The translations under genes were made by a program, and so were the position numbers. Positions 33,002 through 43,388 of a stretch of 64,000 bases of DNA are shown one piece after another; position 1 is the first letter of the stretch; every line of letters starts with the position of its first letter. The notes beneath the pieces were generated by a model. It was not told the origin of the DNA. It ran no database searches and saw only the letters and a list, made by a program, of their open reading frames with translations. The stretch covers positions 186,001-250,000 of the forward strand of contig NZ_PPSM01000036.1 of NCBI RefSeq assembly GCF_002916655.1, given 5' to 3'. The DNA comes from Novosphingobium sp. HII-3 (lineage in GTDB: Bacteria > Pseudomonadota > Alphaproteobacteria > Sphingomonadales > Sphingomonadaceae).

Positions 33002-34183
33002 ATGTTCCTGAACTTTATCGACGAACTGCGGGCCGCCGGAATCCCGGCATCGCTCAAGGAGCACCTCGTGCTGCTCGAAGCGCTCGACAAGGACGTGATC
33101 GAGCAAACGCCAGAGGCATTCTATTACCTCAGTCGCGCCACCTTCGTGAAGGACGAGGGTTTGCTTGACCGGTTCGACCAGGTTTTCCAGAAGGTTTTCG
33201 CCGGGGTGATGAGCGACTTCGGGCAGCAGCCGGTGGACATTCCGGAAGACTGGCTGAAGAAGCTGGCAGAGCGCTACTTCTCGCCGGAAGAGATGGAGGC
33301 GGTAAAGTCTCTCGGCTCCTGGGACGAGATCATGAATACGCTCAAGGAGCGGTTGGAGGAGCAGCAGAAACGCCATCAGGGCGGCAACAAGTGGATCGGT
33401 ACGAACGGCACGTCACCCTTCGGGCATTCCGGCTACAACCCGGAAGGCGTGCGCATCGGCGGCGAAGGCAAACAGGGCCGCGCAATCAAGGTCTGGGAAA
33501 AGCGCGAATTCGCCAACCTCGACAACACGCGCGAACTGGGCACGCGCAACATCAAGGTGGCGCTACGCCGCCTGCGCCGCTTCGCCCGTGAAGGCGCGGC
33601 AGAGGAACTGGATCTTGATGCCACGATTGCCGGCACCGCCAAGCAGGGCTGGCTCGATGTCGTGATGCGGCCCGAACGGCATAACGCGGTGAAGGTTCTG
33701 CTTTTCCTCGACGTGGGCGGCTCCATGGACCCGTTCATTCGGCTGGTGGAGGAACTGTTCAGCGCCGCGACCGCCGAGTTCAAGAACATGGAGTTCTTCT
33801 ACTTCCACAACTGCCTCTACGAAGGCGTATGGAAAGACAACAAGCGGCGCTGGTCGCAGCGCACGCCGACCTGCGATATTCTCCACAAGTACGGGCATGA
33901 CTACAAGGTCATCTTCGTGGGCGACGCAGCGATGAGCCCCTACGAAATCAGCCATCCCGGCGGTTCGGTCGAACACATGAACGAGGAAGCCGGAGCCATC
34001 TGGTTGAACCGCGTGGTTCAGACCTATCCGGCCACCGTGTGGCTCAATCCGACGCCGGAACGGCAATGGAACTACTCCAGTTCCACCCGCATGATCCGCG
34101 AGATCATGGGCGGGGCGATGTACGCGCTCACGCTGGAGGGGCTTGACGCAGCGATGCGGGAACTGACCCGCAAGAAGGGCTAG
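33002..34183 (+). CDS. CoxE-like VWA-domain protein
   Basis: The 393-residue protein has a long N-terminal region with FLNFIDELRAAGIPASLKEHL and a C-terminal VWA domain. The metal site reads DVGGSMD instead of the classic DxSxS, a variant that I believe is common in this family. CoxE-type VWA proteins pair with MoxR ATPases; the MoxR gene is two genes upstream. The frame starts upstream at 32960, but the ATG at 33002 sits directly at the conserved start. Confidence 0.88.
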   Translation: MFLNFIDELRAAGIPASLKEHLVLLEALDKDVIEQTPEAFYYLSRATFVKDEGLLDRFDQVFQKVFAGVMSDFGQQPVDIPEDWLKKLAERYFSPEEMEAVKSLGSWDEIMNTLKERLEEQQKRHQGGNKWIGTNGTSPFGHSGYNPEGVRIGGEGKQGRAIKVWEKREFANLDNTRELGTRNIKVALRRLRRFAREGAAEELDLDATIAGTAKQGWLDVVMRPERHNAVKVLLFLDVGGSMDPFIRLVEELFSAATAEFKNMEFFYFHNCLYEGVWKDNKRRWSQRTPTCDILHKYGHDYKVIFVGDAAMSPYEISHPGGSVEHMNEEAGAIWLNRVVQTYPATVWLNPTPERQWNYSSSTRMIREIMGGAMYALTLEGLDAAMRELTRKKG

Positions 34184-35382
34184 GGGTAAAGGAGCAAGTC
34201 GCGGACCTCCGTGGTCCAGGCCTGTTCGTCCCGGCTGGCGAAGCTCTCAAGATCCGCCGCCGCCGCAGACGGATCATCGACCCATTCGCGCAGCGTCGGG
34301 CCACCGTTGATAACGTCGATGGCAAGACGGTCGAATTCGTACTCGTAGGGGAAATCACGCCAGATCGGGTAGTCCGGATAGAGCCGCCGGATCGCCTTGA
34401 ATGCCAGGGCCTGAAGCCGCCACGGGCGAAAGATGTTGTGATCGTAGAACCGGCCTTCTGCGTGAATCATCAATCCGTTACACAAGGTTCTGGCGTGCTT
34501 GTGGAAGGTCGGTTCGAACCAGCATTCACGAAGGGCGCAGCCCGCCATCCACTCCGGCGCGTAGCCGTGCATTTCAGCAAGCACCGCCCTGGCATCGAGA
34601 TCCGGCGCACCGAAGAGAACCTCCAGCGGGCGCGTCGTCCCCCGGCCCTCGGACAGGGTCGCCCCTTCGATCATCACCGTACCTGCGTAGGCACGCGCCA
34701 TGTTGAGATTGGCGGCGTTCGGGCTGGGGTTGATCCAGATCCGGCTCTCCGGCCAACCAAAGCCCGACCCCTCGTGCGGACGCCAGCCGTCCATGGCGAC
34801 GACGCGGTAATCGACATCCAGACCGAAGTGGCGAATGAACCAGTGGCCCATCTCCCCAAGCGTCAGGCCATGCCGCATCGGCATCGGCCCGGCGCCGACG
34901 AAGCTCTCGTGTCCGGGCACCAAAGTCGTTCCCTCAACCGGACGGCCCGCCGGGTTCGGCCGATCGAGCACCCAGACGCTCTTGCCCTGCTCCGCCGCTT
35001 CCTGAAGCAGGTAAAGCAGCGTCGTCACGAATGTGTAGATACGGCAGCCCAGATCCTGCAGGTCGAACAGGAACACGTCGGCGCTGTCCATCATCGCCGG
35101 CGTCGGGCGGCGTACCTCGCCGTAGAGACTGTAGACCGGGATTCCGTAGAGCGGATCCACTTCGTCCGCCGTCTCCACCATGTTGTCCTGCTTGTCGCCT
35201 TTCAGGCCGTGCTGGGGGCCGAACGCGCTGGTGACGTTCACGCCCGCCGCGATCAGAGCGTCGAGCGAATGGACAAGATCTTCCGTGACGGACGCCGGGT
35301 GCGCGACAAGAGCAACACGGCGGCCTTCGAGAGAGGCACGCAGGGCGGGGTCCGCCAGCAGGCGATCGATACCGAACTTCAT
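34180..35382 (-). CDS. DUF1343 / NamZ-like exo-beta-N-acetylmuramidase
   Basis: The DUF1343 family includes NamZ, an exo-acting N-acetylmuramidase used in peptidoglycan salvage. The 400-residue protein starts [11 protein letters not shown], then [42 protein letters not shown]-like ([15 protein letters not shown]) and the [11 protein letters not shown] block. No signal peptide is seen from this start; NamZ enzymes may be periplasmic or cytosolic. The start overlaps the DOMON-like gene stop (ATGA). A longer reading upstream of 35382 shows no family similarity. Confidence 0.85.
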   Translation of the reverse strand: MKFGIDRLLADPALRASLEGRRVALVAHPASVTEDLVHSLDALIAAGVNVTSAFGPQHGLKGDKQDNMVETADEVDPLYGIPVYSLYGEVRRPTPAMMDSADVFLFDLQDLGCRIYTFVTTLLYLLQEAAEQGKSVWVLDRPNPAGRPVEGTTLVPGHESFVGAGPMPMRHGLTLGEMGHWFIRHFGLDVDYRVVAMDGWRPHEGSGFGWPESRIWINPSPNAANLNMARAYAGTVMIEGATLSEGRGTTRPLEVLFGAPDLDARAVLAEMHGYAPEWMAGCALRECWFEPTFHKHARTLCNGLMIHAEGRFYDHNIFRPWRLQALAFKAIRRLYPDYPIWRDFPYEYEFDRLAIDVINGGPTLREWVDDPSAAAADLESFASRDEQAWTTEVRDLLLYP

Positions 35383-35912
35383 GCGCCGCTGGGTGCAGCA
35401 ACGTCGGCGATGAAGCAAGCCGGATCGTGGAAATCGGGTGCATCCGAACCGTGAACAAGCGACCAGTAGCTTTTGTGCCCCCCGCTCTCCTCGATGACGG
35501 CGGTAAAGCCGCAACGCCAAGGCGCGGCGGGCAGACCGGCAGTCGGTATGGCAGCATCGAAGATCGCCATGTCCGTGCCCAGCCGCAGGGCGCATCGCGG
35601 TTCGCGCGGCATCGGTCGCTCCGTCACGCCCTTCCTTCGGCTCTCGAAGTCGTAGACGTTCCAGCGTTCCGACGGGGACAGGTTGATCTCGGTGTACTGC
35701 GGCCCTCCCCCGGATTGCAGGAAGAGTTCGAAGCACGTGGTCTGCCACAGACCGTCCGCTCGGCCCTTGCCGGCGAACGGCGGGACGACGAGACTGCCAG
35801 CGCCCATGATCTTCCAGCGGGCCCGCAGCCAGTCGGCATCGAACCCGATGATGCGCGCTTCGAGGCTACGTACCGCCAGCGGTGGATGGGCGGGATGGAA
35901 TACAAGCTGCAT
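35379..35912 (-). CDS. DOMON-like protein
   Basis: This 177-residue protein has a predicted beta-sandwich, with [34 protein letters not shown] and a C-terminal [15 protein letters not shown] block, as in the DOMON-like domain proteins of alphaproteobacteria. DOMON domains bind heme or sugars; the ligand here is not known. It is co-transcribed with the downstream NamZ-like gene through a 4-bp overlap. Confidence 0.75.
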   Translation of the reverse strand: MQLVFHPAHPPLAVRSLEARIIGFDADWLRARWKIMGAGSLVVPPFAGKGRADGLWQTTCFELFLQSGGGPQYTEINLSPSERWNVYDFESRRKGVTERPMPREPRCALRLGTDMAIFDAAIPTAGLPAAPWRCGFTAVIEESGGHKSYWSLVHGSDAPDFHDPACFIADVAAPSGA

Positions 35913-36038
35913 GATGCCCGACGCCGTACGCTTCCTTGCCGTTATAGGGCAAACGCGAATTCGCTGCGCGCCGACGACTTTGTTTCACGAAGGCGCCGTG
36001 CTACGCGCGCCGCTTCCTTATCACACGAAACGGAAGCG

Positions 36039-37268
36039 ATGACCTACACCTCCTCCCTGCTCCGCCTGCTCGATGAGCGCGGCTACATTCACCAGCTTAC
36101 CGACGCCGAGGGCCTCGACGCCCTTGCCGCGAAGCAGGTGGTGCCGGGGTATATCGGCTTCGATCCGACGGCTCCTTCGCTGCACGTCGGGCATCTCGTC
36201 TCCATCATGATGCTGCGGCAACTGCAGCGGGCCGGTCACAAGCCTATCGTCGTTATGGGAGGCGGGACCGGCAAGATCGGCGATCCGAGCTTCAAGGACG
36301 AAGCACGCAAGCTGCTGACGGAGGACACCATCGCCGAAAACGTGGCCTCGATCCGCCGCGTCTTCGAGCGCTTCCTGACCTTCGGAGACGGCCCCAGCGA
36401 CGCCATCATGGTCGATAACGCGGAGTGGCTCGACACGCTCGAGTACATCCCGTTCCTGCGGGACATCGGGCAGCATTTCTCCATCAACCGCATGCTCAGC
36501 TTCGATTCCGTGAAGCTGCGCCTGGACCGCGAGCAATCGCTGAGCTTCCTCGAATTCAACTACATGATCCTGCAGGCTTACGACTTCCTGGAACTCTCGC
36601 GCCGGGCCGGTTGCCGCCTGCAGATGGGTGGATCGGACCAGTGGGGCAACATCGTTAACGGCGTCGAACTGTCACGCCGCGTCGATGGCACGCAGGTGTT
36701 CGGACTGACGACTCCCCTCCTCACCAATGCGGACGGCACCAAGATGGGCAAGACCGTGGGCGGCGCCGTCTGGTTGAACGAGGATCAACTGCCGCACTTC
36801 GACTACTGGCAGTTCTGGCGCAACACCGACGATCGCGACGTCGGCAAGCGACTGCGCCTGTTCACCGATCTTCCCCTCGAAGAGATCGAGAAACTCGAAG
36901 CACTGCAAGGAAGCGAGATCAACGCCGCGAAGATCGTCCTGGCCAATGAAGCCACGCGGCTGTGCCGGGGCGACGACGCCTCGAAGGCGGCCGAGGCCAC
37001 GGCGCAGGCGACCTTCGCTGCAGGCGGTCTTGGTGACGACCTGCCTGTACTCGAAGTCGGGGCAGAAGGCATTCGGCTCGGAGCGGCTTGCACTGCGCTG
37101 GGTTTCGTCGGCTCCAACGGCGAAGCGAAGCGCAAGATCGCTGAAGGTGCGGTGCGGCTGGACGACACGCCCATGGACGACCCGGCTCTGCTCGTTACGG
37201 TCGCATCCGGCGAAAGCCGAAAGCTCAGTGTCGGCAAGAAGAAGCATGGCGTGCTCAAGGGCATCTGA
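36039..37268 (+). CDS. tyrS: Tyrosyl-tRNA synthetase
   Basis: This enzyme charges tRNA-Tyr. The 409-residue protein carries [16 protein letters not shown] with the HIGH-type HVGH, the tyrosine-binding QAYDFLEL and [11 protein letters not shown] segments, and the KMSKS-type GTKMGKT. A C-terminal S4 domain ([20 protein letters not shown]) is present. The reading frame is open from 35427 but the first 200 codons are antisense to the DOMON-like gene, so the ATG at 36039 is the start. Confidence 0.95.
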   Translation: MTYTSSLLRLLDERGYIHQLTDAEGLDALAAKQVVPGYIGFDPTAPSLHVGHLVSIMMLRQLQRAGHKPIVVMGGGTGKIGDPSFKDEARKLLTEDTIAENVASIRRVFERFLTFGDGPSDAIMVDNAEWLDTLEYIPFLRDIGQHFSINRMLSFDSVKLRLDREQSLSFLEFNYMILQAYDFLELSRRAGCRLQMGGSDQWGNIVNGVELSRRVDGTQVFGLTTPLLTNADGTKMGKTVGGAVWLNEDQLPHFDYWQFWRNTDDRDVGKRLRLFTDLPLEEIEKLEALQGSEINAAKIVLANEATRLCRGDDASKAAEATAQATFAAGGLGDDLPVLEVGAEGIRLGAACTALGFVGSNGEAKRKIAEGAVRLDDTPMDDPALLVTVASGESRKLSVGKKKHGVLKGI

Positions 37269-37368
37269 TCGGTCAACACCGGTTCCCCACAGCGTGGGGC
37301 TGGTTCAAAATTAACCGGTTGTTTGCCATTAAGAGGCTAAGGTTCCGTTCCGGATCACGAGCAGAGGC

Positions 37369-37716
37369 ATGGGAACGATGAGTGCAGGAGCGCAGCTCTC
37401 TGTAACCGACAAGCGGCGGGCGACGCGCCACACGGTCGATTACACAGTGTTGGCTGAGCATCGCCAACTCGGCGAGCTGGAACTGCACATCGTCAACATT
37501 TCCGGCCAGGGCTTCATGATCCAGGGCGAGCCTGCGATCGAGCGCGGAGAGCGCCTGGTGATCCGCCTTCCCGTGGTTGGGCGCATCGAGGCACACCTGA
37601 TCTGGACGCACGAGGGGCGAGCGGGCTTCCAGTTCGAGCGTATCATACGCACGACCGATTTCCTGAAGCTCGTCGAGACCCTCCAACCGAACCCGCGTCT
37701 TCGCCCGAAGCGCTGA
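37369..37716 (+). CDS. PilZ-domain protein
   Basis: PilZ domains bind cyclic di-GMP. The 115-residue protein is a single PilZ domain: the RRATRHTVDY segment has the RxxxR motif and NISGQGFMIQG gives the (D/N)xSxxG motif, followed by the beta-barrel with RIEAHLIWTHEGRAGFQFE. The second c-di-GMP motif is present, so ligand binding is likely. It probably acts as a small adaptor for motility, polysaccharide or another output; the target is unknown. The alternative start at 37378 is 3 residues later. Confidence 0.85.
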   Translation: MGTMSAGAQLSVTDKRRATRHTVDYTVLAEHRQLGELELHIVNISGQGFMIQGEPAIERGERLVIRLPVVGRIEAHLIWTHEGRAGFQFERIIRTTDFLKLVETLQPNPRLRPKR

Positions 37717-37775
37717 TCTGCGGGGCGGTTGATCGTAGGTGCCGCTCGTTTCGCCACGATCACGCATTCTCCTCT

Positions 37776-37795
37776 TGATATTATATCATAACATA
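37776..37795 (+). promoter_or_regulatory. Probable Zur operator upstream of the TonB receptor
   Basis: An AT-rich, imperfectly palindromic stretch (TGATATTATATCATAACATA), read on the reverse strand, contains GTTATGATATAATATC. This closely follows the Zur-box consensus GTTATANTATAAC. It ends 12 bp before the receptor's ATG and stands out from GC-rich flanks, which suits zinc-responsive repression of a ZnuD-like gene. Confidence 0.6.
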
Positions 37796-37807
37796 TAAAA
37801 AGGCCGC

Positions 37808-39994
37808 ATGCGTTACCGTCTGTTCAAAGCCGCCCTGCTCGCATGCGCCAGCCTGGGTTCTGTCACCTCCGTGCTGCCCAGCCAGGCCAGCGCGCAGGAA
37901 GTGGAACCGCGAAAGGCACCGCCTCCTCCAGACGTTCACGAAGTCCCTCATCCCGACCGCGAACCCCCCGTTCAAGACTCCGCACCCGGCAGGGACATCG
38001 TCGTGGTGGGCCACCCACCGACGGATTTCGGGCTGCTCTCTGCCACAGCGAGTCTCGCAGGAGACGCGCTACTGACCCGCATCCGTGGGCAGATCGGCGA
38101 AACGCTCGCGTCGCTTCCGGGCGTGTCGTCCACCGCTTTCGCTCCCGGCGCCTCGCGGCCCGTGCTCCGTGGCTTCAGTGGCGACCGCGTGAGCGTCATG
38201 ATCGATGGCATCGGCTCGCTGGACGCATCGAATATATCCGTCGACCATGCGGTTGTCTTCGACCCGCTGACGATCGACCATGTCGACGTGTTCCACGGCC
38301 CATCGGTTCTGCTTTACGGCGGCAATGCCATCGGGGGTGCCGTCAACGCCATTGACAAGCGCATCCCACGGCAGGTTCCGGACCGGATAACGGCTACCGG
38401 CATCGGCGGATATGGCACGGCGGCTGACGAACGCTCGCTCAGCGGCGCCATAGAGGCTCCGCTCGGCGACAGGTTTGTCGCGCATGCCGATGCGTCCTGG
38501 CGCAAGGCTGATGACCTGCGTGTCGGCGGCAAGATCTATTCGCCCGCCCTGCGCGAGGACATGCGTCATGCGGCCGAGCATCTTCGGGAGGAGGGTGAAG
38601 AGGGCGAAGCCACCGCATTGGTGGCGCAGACCGTTCGTTCTGGCCGCCTGGCGGATTCGGCGGCGCGCACGCTGACGCTCGGAGCCGGTCTCGCGTTCAT
38701 CGACGCTGGTGGCAACCTGGGCATCTCGTACCAACACTACGACACGCGCTACGGTGTCCCCTCCCGTCCCGAAACCGGCCATGGTCATGAGGAGGATCAT
38801 GAGGAAGGACACGACCACGGGGAAGGACCGGTCTCCATCGGTCTGAAGCAGGATCGCTTCGATCTTCGTGGAGAGGTTCGGCTGTCCGGCTTCCTTGAAA
38901 GCCTGCAGGTTCGCGGCGCCTATGCCGACTATCGGCATACCGAGTTCGAAGGGTCCGAAGTCGGTACGGTTTTTGAGGGCGAAGGCGTCGAGACCCGTCT
39001 TGACCTGATTCAGGCCACCAGGAACGGCTGGCGTGGCCGAAGCGGCGTCCAGTATCTCTCGCGCAGCCTGGTTACGACTGGGCCTGAGGCTGTGGTTCCG
39101 GATTACCGCATCGACCGTATCGGCGTGTTCACCCTCCAGTCTCTGGACCTGGGCGCAGGATTCACGGTGGATGCTTCCGGTCGATACGACAGTTCCCGGG
39201 CGACCTCCCGCAGTGGCGACTTTTCCCGGTCCTACGATCTGGCTTCCGCCGCGGCAGGTGCCAGCTGGCGGTCCGGAAAGGGCTTCAGCGTGGGCGCGAA
39301 CTTCGTGCATGGCGAACGCGCCCCGTCGCCCGAGGAACTGCTGAGCGATGGATTGCACGTGGCCACGCAAGCCTACGAAGTTGGCGACCGTGCCCTCGAC
39401 AAAGAACGCAGCAATGCGTTCGAAGCCTATGTGCGCTACAGGCAGCCGTCGATTGAAGTCTCGCTGACCGGTTACCTGAGCGACTTCGACAACTACATCA
39501 CCCCCCTCGCCACAGGTGAGGAAGAGCAAGGCCAGCCCGTCTACCGGTACACGGGCGTGGGTGCTCGATTCAGGGGCTTCGAAGCCTCGGGCAGTGTCCG
39601 GGCGACCCGTTGGGATGGTGGCGAGTTGCGGCTGGACGCATTGGCTGACTACACTCACGCGCAGATAAAGGGACATGGTCCCGTGCCCCGCATCCCGCCC
39701 CTGCGGCTTCGCGGTGGAGCGACAGCCACCTTCGACACCGTTCGGCTCCGCGGCGAACTGGAGTGGAACGCTCGGCAGAATCGCGTCGGCCCCTTCGAAA
39801 ATGCGACGGCGGCCTTCACCGTGGTTAATGTCAGCGCGGACTGGCATCCCATGGGAGAGGACGGTCCGGTCACGCTGATGCTTTCGGCCGACAATCTGTT
39901 CGACGTGATCGGACGACGCGCCGCATCGTTCACGAGCGACTTCGTACCCATTGCCGGCCGCGACGTCCGGCTGACCGCCAAGTTCACCTATTAG
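37808..39994 (+). CDS. ZnuD-like TonB-dependent outer-membrane receptor
   Basis: This TonB-dependent receptor (728 residues) probably imports zinc or a zinc complex. After a signal peptide (ending SQASAQE), the plug domain has DIVVVGHPP, LPGVSSTAFAPGASRPVLRGFSGDRVSVMIDG and VDVFHGPSVLLYGGNAIGGAVN. A His/Glu-rich extracellular loop (HGHEEDHEEGHDHGEG, near residue 325) is typical of ZnuD. The C-terminus ends in aromatic TAKFTY. A probable Zur box lies just upstream. Confidence 0.82.
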   Translation: MRYRLFKAALLACASLGSVTSVLPSQASAQEVEPRKAPPPPDVHEVPHPDREPPVQDSAPGRDIVVVGHPPTDFGLLSATASLAGDALLTRIRGQIGETLASLPGVSSTAFAPGASRPVLRGFSGDRVSVMIDGIGSLDASNISVDHAVVFDPLTIDHVDVFHGPSVLLYGGNAIGGAVNAIDKRIPRQVPDRITATGIGGYGTAADERSLSGAIEAPLGDRFVAHADASWRKADDLRVGGKIYSPALREDMRHAAEHLREEGEEGEATALVAQTVRSGRLADSAARTLTLGAGLAFIDAGGNLGISYQHYDTRYGVPSRPETGHGHEEDHEEGHDHGEGPVSIGLKQDRFDLRGEVRLSGFLESLQVRGAYADYRHTEFEGSEVGTVFEGEGVETRLDLIQATRNGWRGRSGVQYLSRSLVTTGPEAVVPDYRIDRIGVFTLQSLDLGAGFTVDASGRYDSSRATSRSGDFSRSYDLASAAAGASWRSGKGFSVGANFVHGERAPSPEELLSDGLHVATQAYEVGDRALDKERSNAFEAYVRYRQPSIEVSLTGYLSDFDNYITPLATGEEEQGQPVYRYTGVGARFRGFEASGSVRATRWDGGELRLDALADYTHAQIKGHGPVPRIPPLRLRGGATATFDTVRLRGELEWNARQNRVGPFENATAAFTVVNVSADWHPMGEDGPVTLMLSADNLFDVIGRRAASFTSDFVPIAGRDVRLTAKFTY

Positions 39995-40049
39995 TTCATC
40001 AAGTCAGGGGCATCTTGGCAAGGGGAGAGCGCGCTGCCATGCAGCGCAG

Positions 40050-41318
40050 GTGAGTCTCCCCGTCCCCACCTCTCCGCTGCAGATCGCCGACTATCGAAAG
40101 TTCTGGCTGGCCCGCTTCCTCGCCGTTCTGGCTACGACCGGAACCGTCGTCATCATCGGCTACCAGTTGTACGATGTTGCACGGACGGACTATGGCATGT
40201 CGATAACCCAGGCTTCCCTGCAGCTGGGCCTGCTCGGTTTTGCGCAATTCCTGCCCGTGTTCCTGCTGACGCCGGTAGCCGGCGTCATAGCCGACAGGTT
40301 CGACCGCCGGCGTGTCGCCGGGGTCGCCGCGATGCTCGATGCCTGCGTCGCACTGGGCCTTGGCATAACAACCGCGCTGGAGATCCGGAACCTGCCGGTT
40401 CTTTACGCCTTCGCCGTATTGCATGGCATGGTCCGCGTGTTCATAAGCCCCTCCATGGCGGCGATTGCGCCCAATATCGTGCCGCCGCAGCTCATTCCGC
40501 GCGCGATCGGCTTCAACTCGATCGCCATGCAGGCAGGCACCATCATCGGCCCGGCAGCCTACGGTTTCCTTTTCGCCGCGGATCACGCCCTGCCATACTG
40601 GTGTTCCACCGTCTTCACACTGGGCGCGTCGATTGCGATCCAGTCTATTCGCAACCTGCCGCCCCCTGCTCACGACGCTTCCAGGCCCCATCCGCTCCGG
40701 CAGATCGTCGAAGGTTTTCACTTCGTCTGGCGCGAGCGTTTTCTGTTCGGCTGCATAACCCTTGACCTCTTTGCGGTTCTTCTCGGCGGCGCCACCGCGC
40801 TTATGCCGGTGTTTGCCCGCGACATTCTTCACGTCGGCCCTGAAGGCCTCGGGCAGATGCGGGCGGCGACGGCCGCGGGCGCAGCGGTCGTCGCCTTCTG
40901 GCTCTCCTTCCGCCCCTTGCGGTTCAACGTGGGCGTGAAGATGCTCACCGCAGTTGTAGGCTACGGCGCCATGACTATCGGCTTCGGGCTGTCGCGGCAC
41001 TTCCTCCTTTCGCTACTCTTCCTGGCGCTTCTGGGCGCGGCGGACATGATCTCCGTCTTCATCCGCAGCTCGCTCGTTCAGCTTCGCACGCCGGACGAGG
41101 TCCGTGGCCGGGTATCCGCCATCTCAGGTCTCGCCATCTCCGCCTCCAACGAACTCGGCGAGCTGCAGTCCGGTTTTGCCGCGGCGTTGCTCGGCGCGAC
41201 CGGAGCAGTTGTCTTCGGCGGCAGCGCTGCCATAGTCATCACACTTGCCTGGGCCTGGCTGTTCCCCGAACTTCGCCGCGCCCGCACATTCGAACCCCGT
41301 TGGGAGCAAAATGTATGA
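40050..41318 (+). CDS. MFS transporter (EntS-like, MFS_3)
   Basis: A 422-residue, 12-helix major facilitator superfamily exporter. [19 protein letters not shown] is the loop 2-3 motif, and the protein has two six-helix bundles linked by a basic loop. It resembles the EntS/MFS_3 exporter group. The GTG at 40050 is chosen as start. Its stop overlaps the cysK-like ATG. It follows the TonB receptor after about 55 bp, so it may share metal regulation. The substrate is unknown. Confidence 0.8.
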   Translation: MSLPVPTSPLQIADYRKFWLARFLAVLATTGTVVIIGYQLYDVARTDYGMSITQASLQLGLLGFAQFLPVFLLTPVAGVIADRFDRRRVAGVAAMLDACVALGLGITTALEIRNLPVLYAFAVLHGMVRVFISPSMAAIAPNIVPPQLIPRAIGFNSIAMQAGTIIGPAAYGFLFAADHALPYWCSTVFTLGASIAIQSIRNLPPPAHDASRPHPLRQIVEGFHFVWRERFLFGCITLDLFAVLLGGATALMPVFARDILHVGPEGLGQMRAATAAGAAVVAFWLSFRPLRFNVGVKMLTAVVGYGAMTIGFGLSRHFLLSLLFLALLGAADMISVFIRSSLVQLRTPDEVRGRVSAISGLAISASNELGELQSGFAAALLGATGAVVFGGSAAIVITLAWAWLFPELRRARTFEPRWEQNV

Positions 41319-42232
41319 AGGCCGACAGTATACTCGCCACCATCGGCGATACGCCGCACATCCGTCTCTCGCGCCTGTTTCCTGACCATGAGGTGTGGAT
41401 CAAGGCGGAACGGGCCAATCCCGGCGGCTCCATCAAGGACCGCATCGGTCTTGCCATGATCGAGGCGGCCGAGGCCGACGGCAGCCTCAAGCCCGGTGGC
41501 ACCATCATCGAGCCGACCTCCGGCAACACCGGCATCGGTCTTGCCATGGCCGCCGCCGTCAAGGGGTACACCCTGATTCTCGTGATGCCGGAGTCGATGT
41601 CCGTGGAACGCCGCCGCCTCATGCTGGCCTACGGCGCGAAGTTCGACCTCACGCCTCGCGAAAAGGGCATGAAAGGCGCCATCGAACGTGCCAAGGAACT
41701 GATCGACGCCACACCCGGATCGTGGATGCCGCAGCAGTTCGACAATCCGGCTAATGTCGATGTCCATGTGAACACCACGGCGCAGGAAATCCTGAAGGAT
41801 TTCGCCGACGGACCGTTCGATGTGCTTATCACGGGGGTGGGCACCGGCGGCCATCTCACCGGCTGCGCCGAAACGCTGAAGGCGCAGTGGCCGCAGATGA
41901 AGGCCTATGCCGTCGAACCGACACTGTCCCCGGTCATCTCCGGTGGCCAACCGGGCCCTCATCCGATCCAGGGTATCGGCGCGGGCTTCATTCCGGGCAA
42001 TCTCCATACCCAGTCCATCGACGGTGCCATTCAGGTCGATCCCGCAGACGCGAAGGAGTGGGCACGCCGCTCCGCGACGGCGGAGGGCATGCTGGTCGGC
42101 ATCAGTTCGGGCGCCACTCTCGCCGCTATCGCGCAGAAGCTGAAGGAGCTGCCTGCCGGAAGCAGGATCCTGGGCTTCAACTATGATACCGGCGAGCGCT
42201 ACCTTTCAGTGCCTGACTTCCTTCCCGAATGA
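41315..42232 (+). CDS. cysK: Cysteine synthase (O-acetylserine sulfhydrylase family)
   Basis: This PLP enzyme of the cysteine synthase family makes cysteine from O-acetylserine and sulfide. The 305-residue protein begins [20 protein letters not shown] and has [10 protein letters not shown] with the Schiff-base lysine, [26 protein letters not shown] for phosphate binding, and [10 protein letters not shown]. CysK versus CysM cannot be firmly separated by eye. Its start overlaps the MFS stop by 4 bp. Confidence 0.88.
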   Translation: MKADSILATIGDTPHIRLSRLFPDHEVWIKAERANPGGSIKDRIGLAMIEAAEADGSLKPGGTIIEPTSGNTGIGLAMAAAVKGYTLILVMPESMSVERRRLMLAYGAKFDLTPREKGMKGAIERAKELIDATPGSWMPQQFDNPANVDVHVNTTAQEILKDFADGPFDVLITGVGTGGHLTGCAETLKAQWPQMKAYAVEPTLSPVISGGQPGPHPIQGIGAGFIPGNLHTQSIDGAIQVDPADAKEWARRSATAEGMLVGISSGATLAAIAQKLKELPAGSRILGFNYDTGERYLSVPDFLPE

Positions 42233-42266
42233 CCCCGTTCTTCCGGTGCACAACAAGCGAGACAGC

Positions 42267-42989
42267 ATGACGGCCTATCAACCGACGCTCGAGCCGATCC
42301 CCTATTCCCACGCCGGGGTCGCTCTCACCGGATGGCTCGCGCGCCCGGCCGGCACCCCGCGCGCCGCCGTGGCTTTGTTCCCCACCATCGCCAATGTCAT
42401 TCCTCTGATGGAAGATCGGGCGCGCAGGCTGGCCGGCGAAGGCTACCTGGTGATGATCACCGACTTCTACGGCGAACCGATCGAAAGCTTCGAAGCATCG
42501 TTCCCCTTCGCCGAGAAGCTGCGCGCTGACAACGCATACTACCGCGCCCGGATCATTGCCGGCCTCGATGCTCTTCGGGAAATCGCCAATGGTCTCACCC
42601 TCTTCGCAATTGGCCACTGCATGGGCGGGCAGGCCGTCCTCGAAGCTGCGCGTGCCGGTGAGGACCTCGCCGGAATCGTCAGCTTCCATGGCCTCTTCCC
42701 CACGACCGCACCCGCCCGGCCCGGCGGCATCAGGCCGCGTATCCTGATCTGCCACGGCGACGCCGACCCGCTCGCCCCGCGCGAACATGTGCTGGCCTTG
42801 TGGGAAGAGCTGGATGCCGCTGAGGCCAACTGGCACTTCCATTCCTACGCAAGGGTCAAGCATGGCTTCACCGATCCCGACAGCAACACGAAGGGGAAGG
42901 ATTTCCTCGACTACAACGCCAGCGCCGATCGCCAGTCGTGGAACTCCATGCTGTCGTTTTTCGACGAGATCCTTAGTCAGAATGCCTGA
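42267..42989 (+). CDS. Dienelactone hydrolase family protein
   Basis: An alpha/beta hydrolase of the dienelactone hydrolase family (240 residues). The nucleophile elbow is altered to a Cys, GHCMGG, as in classical DLH enzymes. The charge relay is completed by an Asp in ICHGDADPLAP and the His in KHGFTD. The substrate is not known; many members cleave esters or lactones. A longer frame from 42183 overlaps cysK and is discarded. Confidence 0.85.
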   Translation: MTAYQPTLEPIPYSHAGVALTGWLARPAGTPRAAVALFPTIANVIPLMEDRARRLAGEGYLVMITDFYGEPIESFEASFPFAEKLRADNAYYRARIIAGLDALREIANGLTLFAIGHCMGGQAVLEAARAGEDLAGIVSFHGLFPTTAPARPGGIRPRILICHGDADPLAPREHVLALWEELDAAEANWHFHSYARVKHGFTDPDSNTKGKDFLDYNASADRQSWNSMLSFFDEILSQNA

Positions 42990-43010
42990 AGCTCAGGGTG
43001 GAGGGCCTTC

Positions 43011-43388
43011 TCAGGCCTCCACCCGCTCCAGTCCATCGCCCTCCAGGCGACGATAAAAGCAGCTGGTCGCACCCGTATGGCAGGCCGGGCCTTCCGGCCT
43101 GACCCGCAACTCCAGCGCATCCTGGTCGCAATCAACCCGGATCTCCTCAACCCGCAGGAAGTGACCGGACGTCTCCCCCTTCAGCCACAGCTTCCCGCGC
43201 GAACGCGAATGGAAGTGCGCCAAGCCGGTCTCGCGCGTCTTGGCCAATGCCGCCTCATCCATATAGGCGACCATCAGTATCTCCCGCGTGCGGGAATCGA
43301 CAGCGATCGCGATGAGCAATCCCTGCGCATCGAAGCGCGGAAGGAACGCTGTTCCCATTTCCCGTTCGGTAGCTGTTATCTCAGTCAT
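43011..43388 (-). CDS. hisI: Phosphoribosyl-AMP cyclohydrolase
   Basis: HisI opens the purine ring of phosphoribosyl-AMP in histidine biosynthesis, using zinc and magnesium. The 125-residue single-domain protein has [22 protein letters not shown], and the metal-binding VDCDQDAL and [13 protein letters not shown]. No HisE domain is fused. It is convergent with the dienelactone hydrolase gene. Confidence 0.93.
   Translation of the reverse strand: MTEITATEREMGTAFLPRFDAQGLLIAIAVDSRTREILMVAYMDEAALAKTRETGLAHFHSRSRGKLWLKGETSGHFLRVEEIRVDCDQDALELRVRPEGPACHTGATSCFYRRLEGDGLERVEA

Noticed and set aside
35427..36038. Long N-terminal extension of tyrS
   Set aside because: The added residues are antisense to the DOMON-like gene and unlike tyrosyl-tRNA synthetases.
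38069..39847. 592-codon reverse frame inside the TonB receptor gene
   Set aside because: Shadow of a clear receptor gene; no domain.
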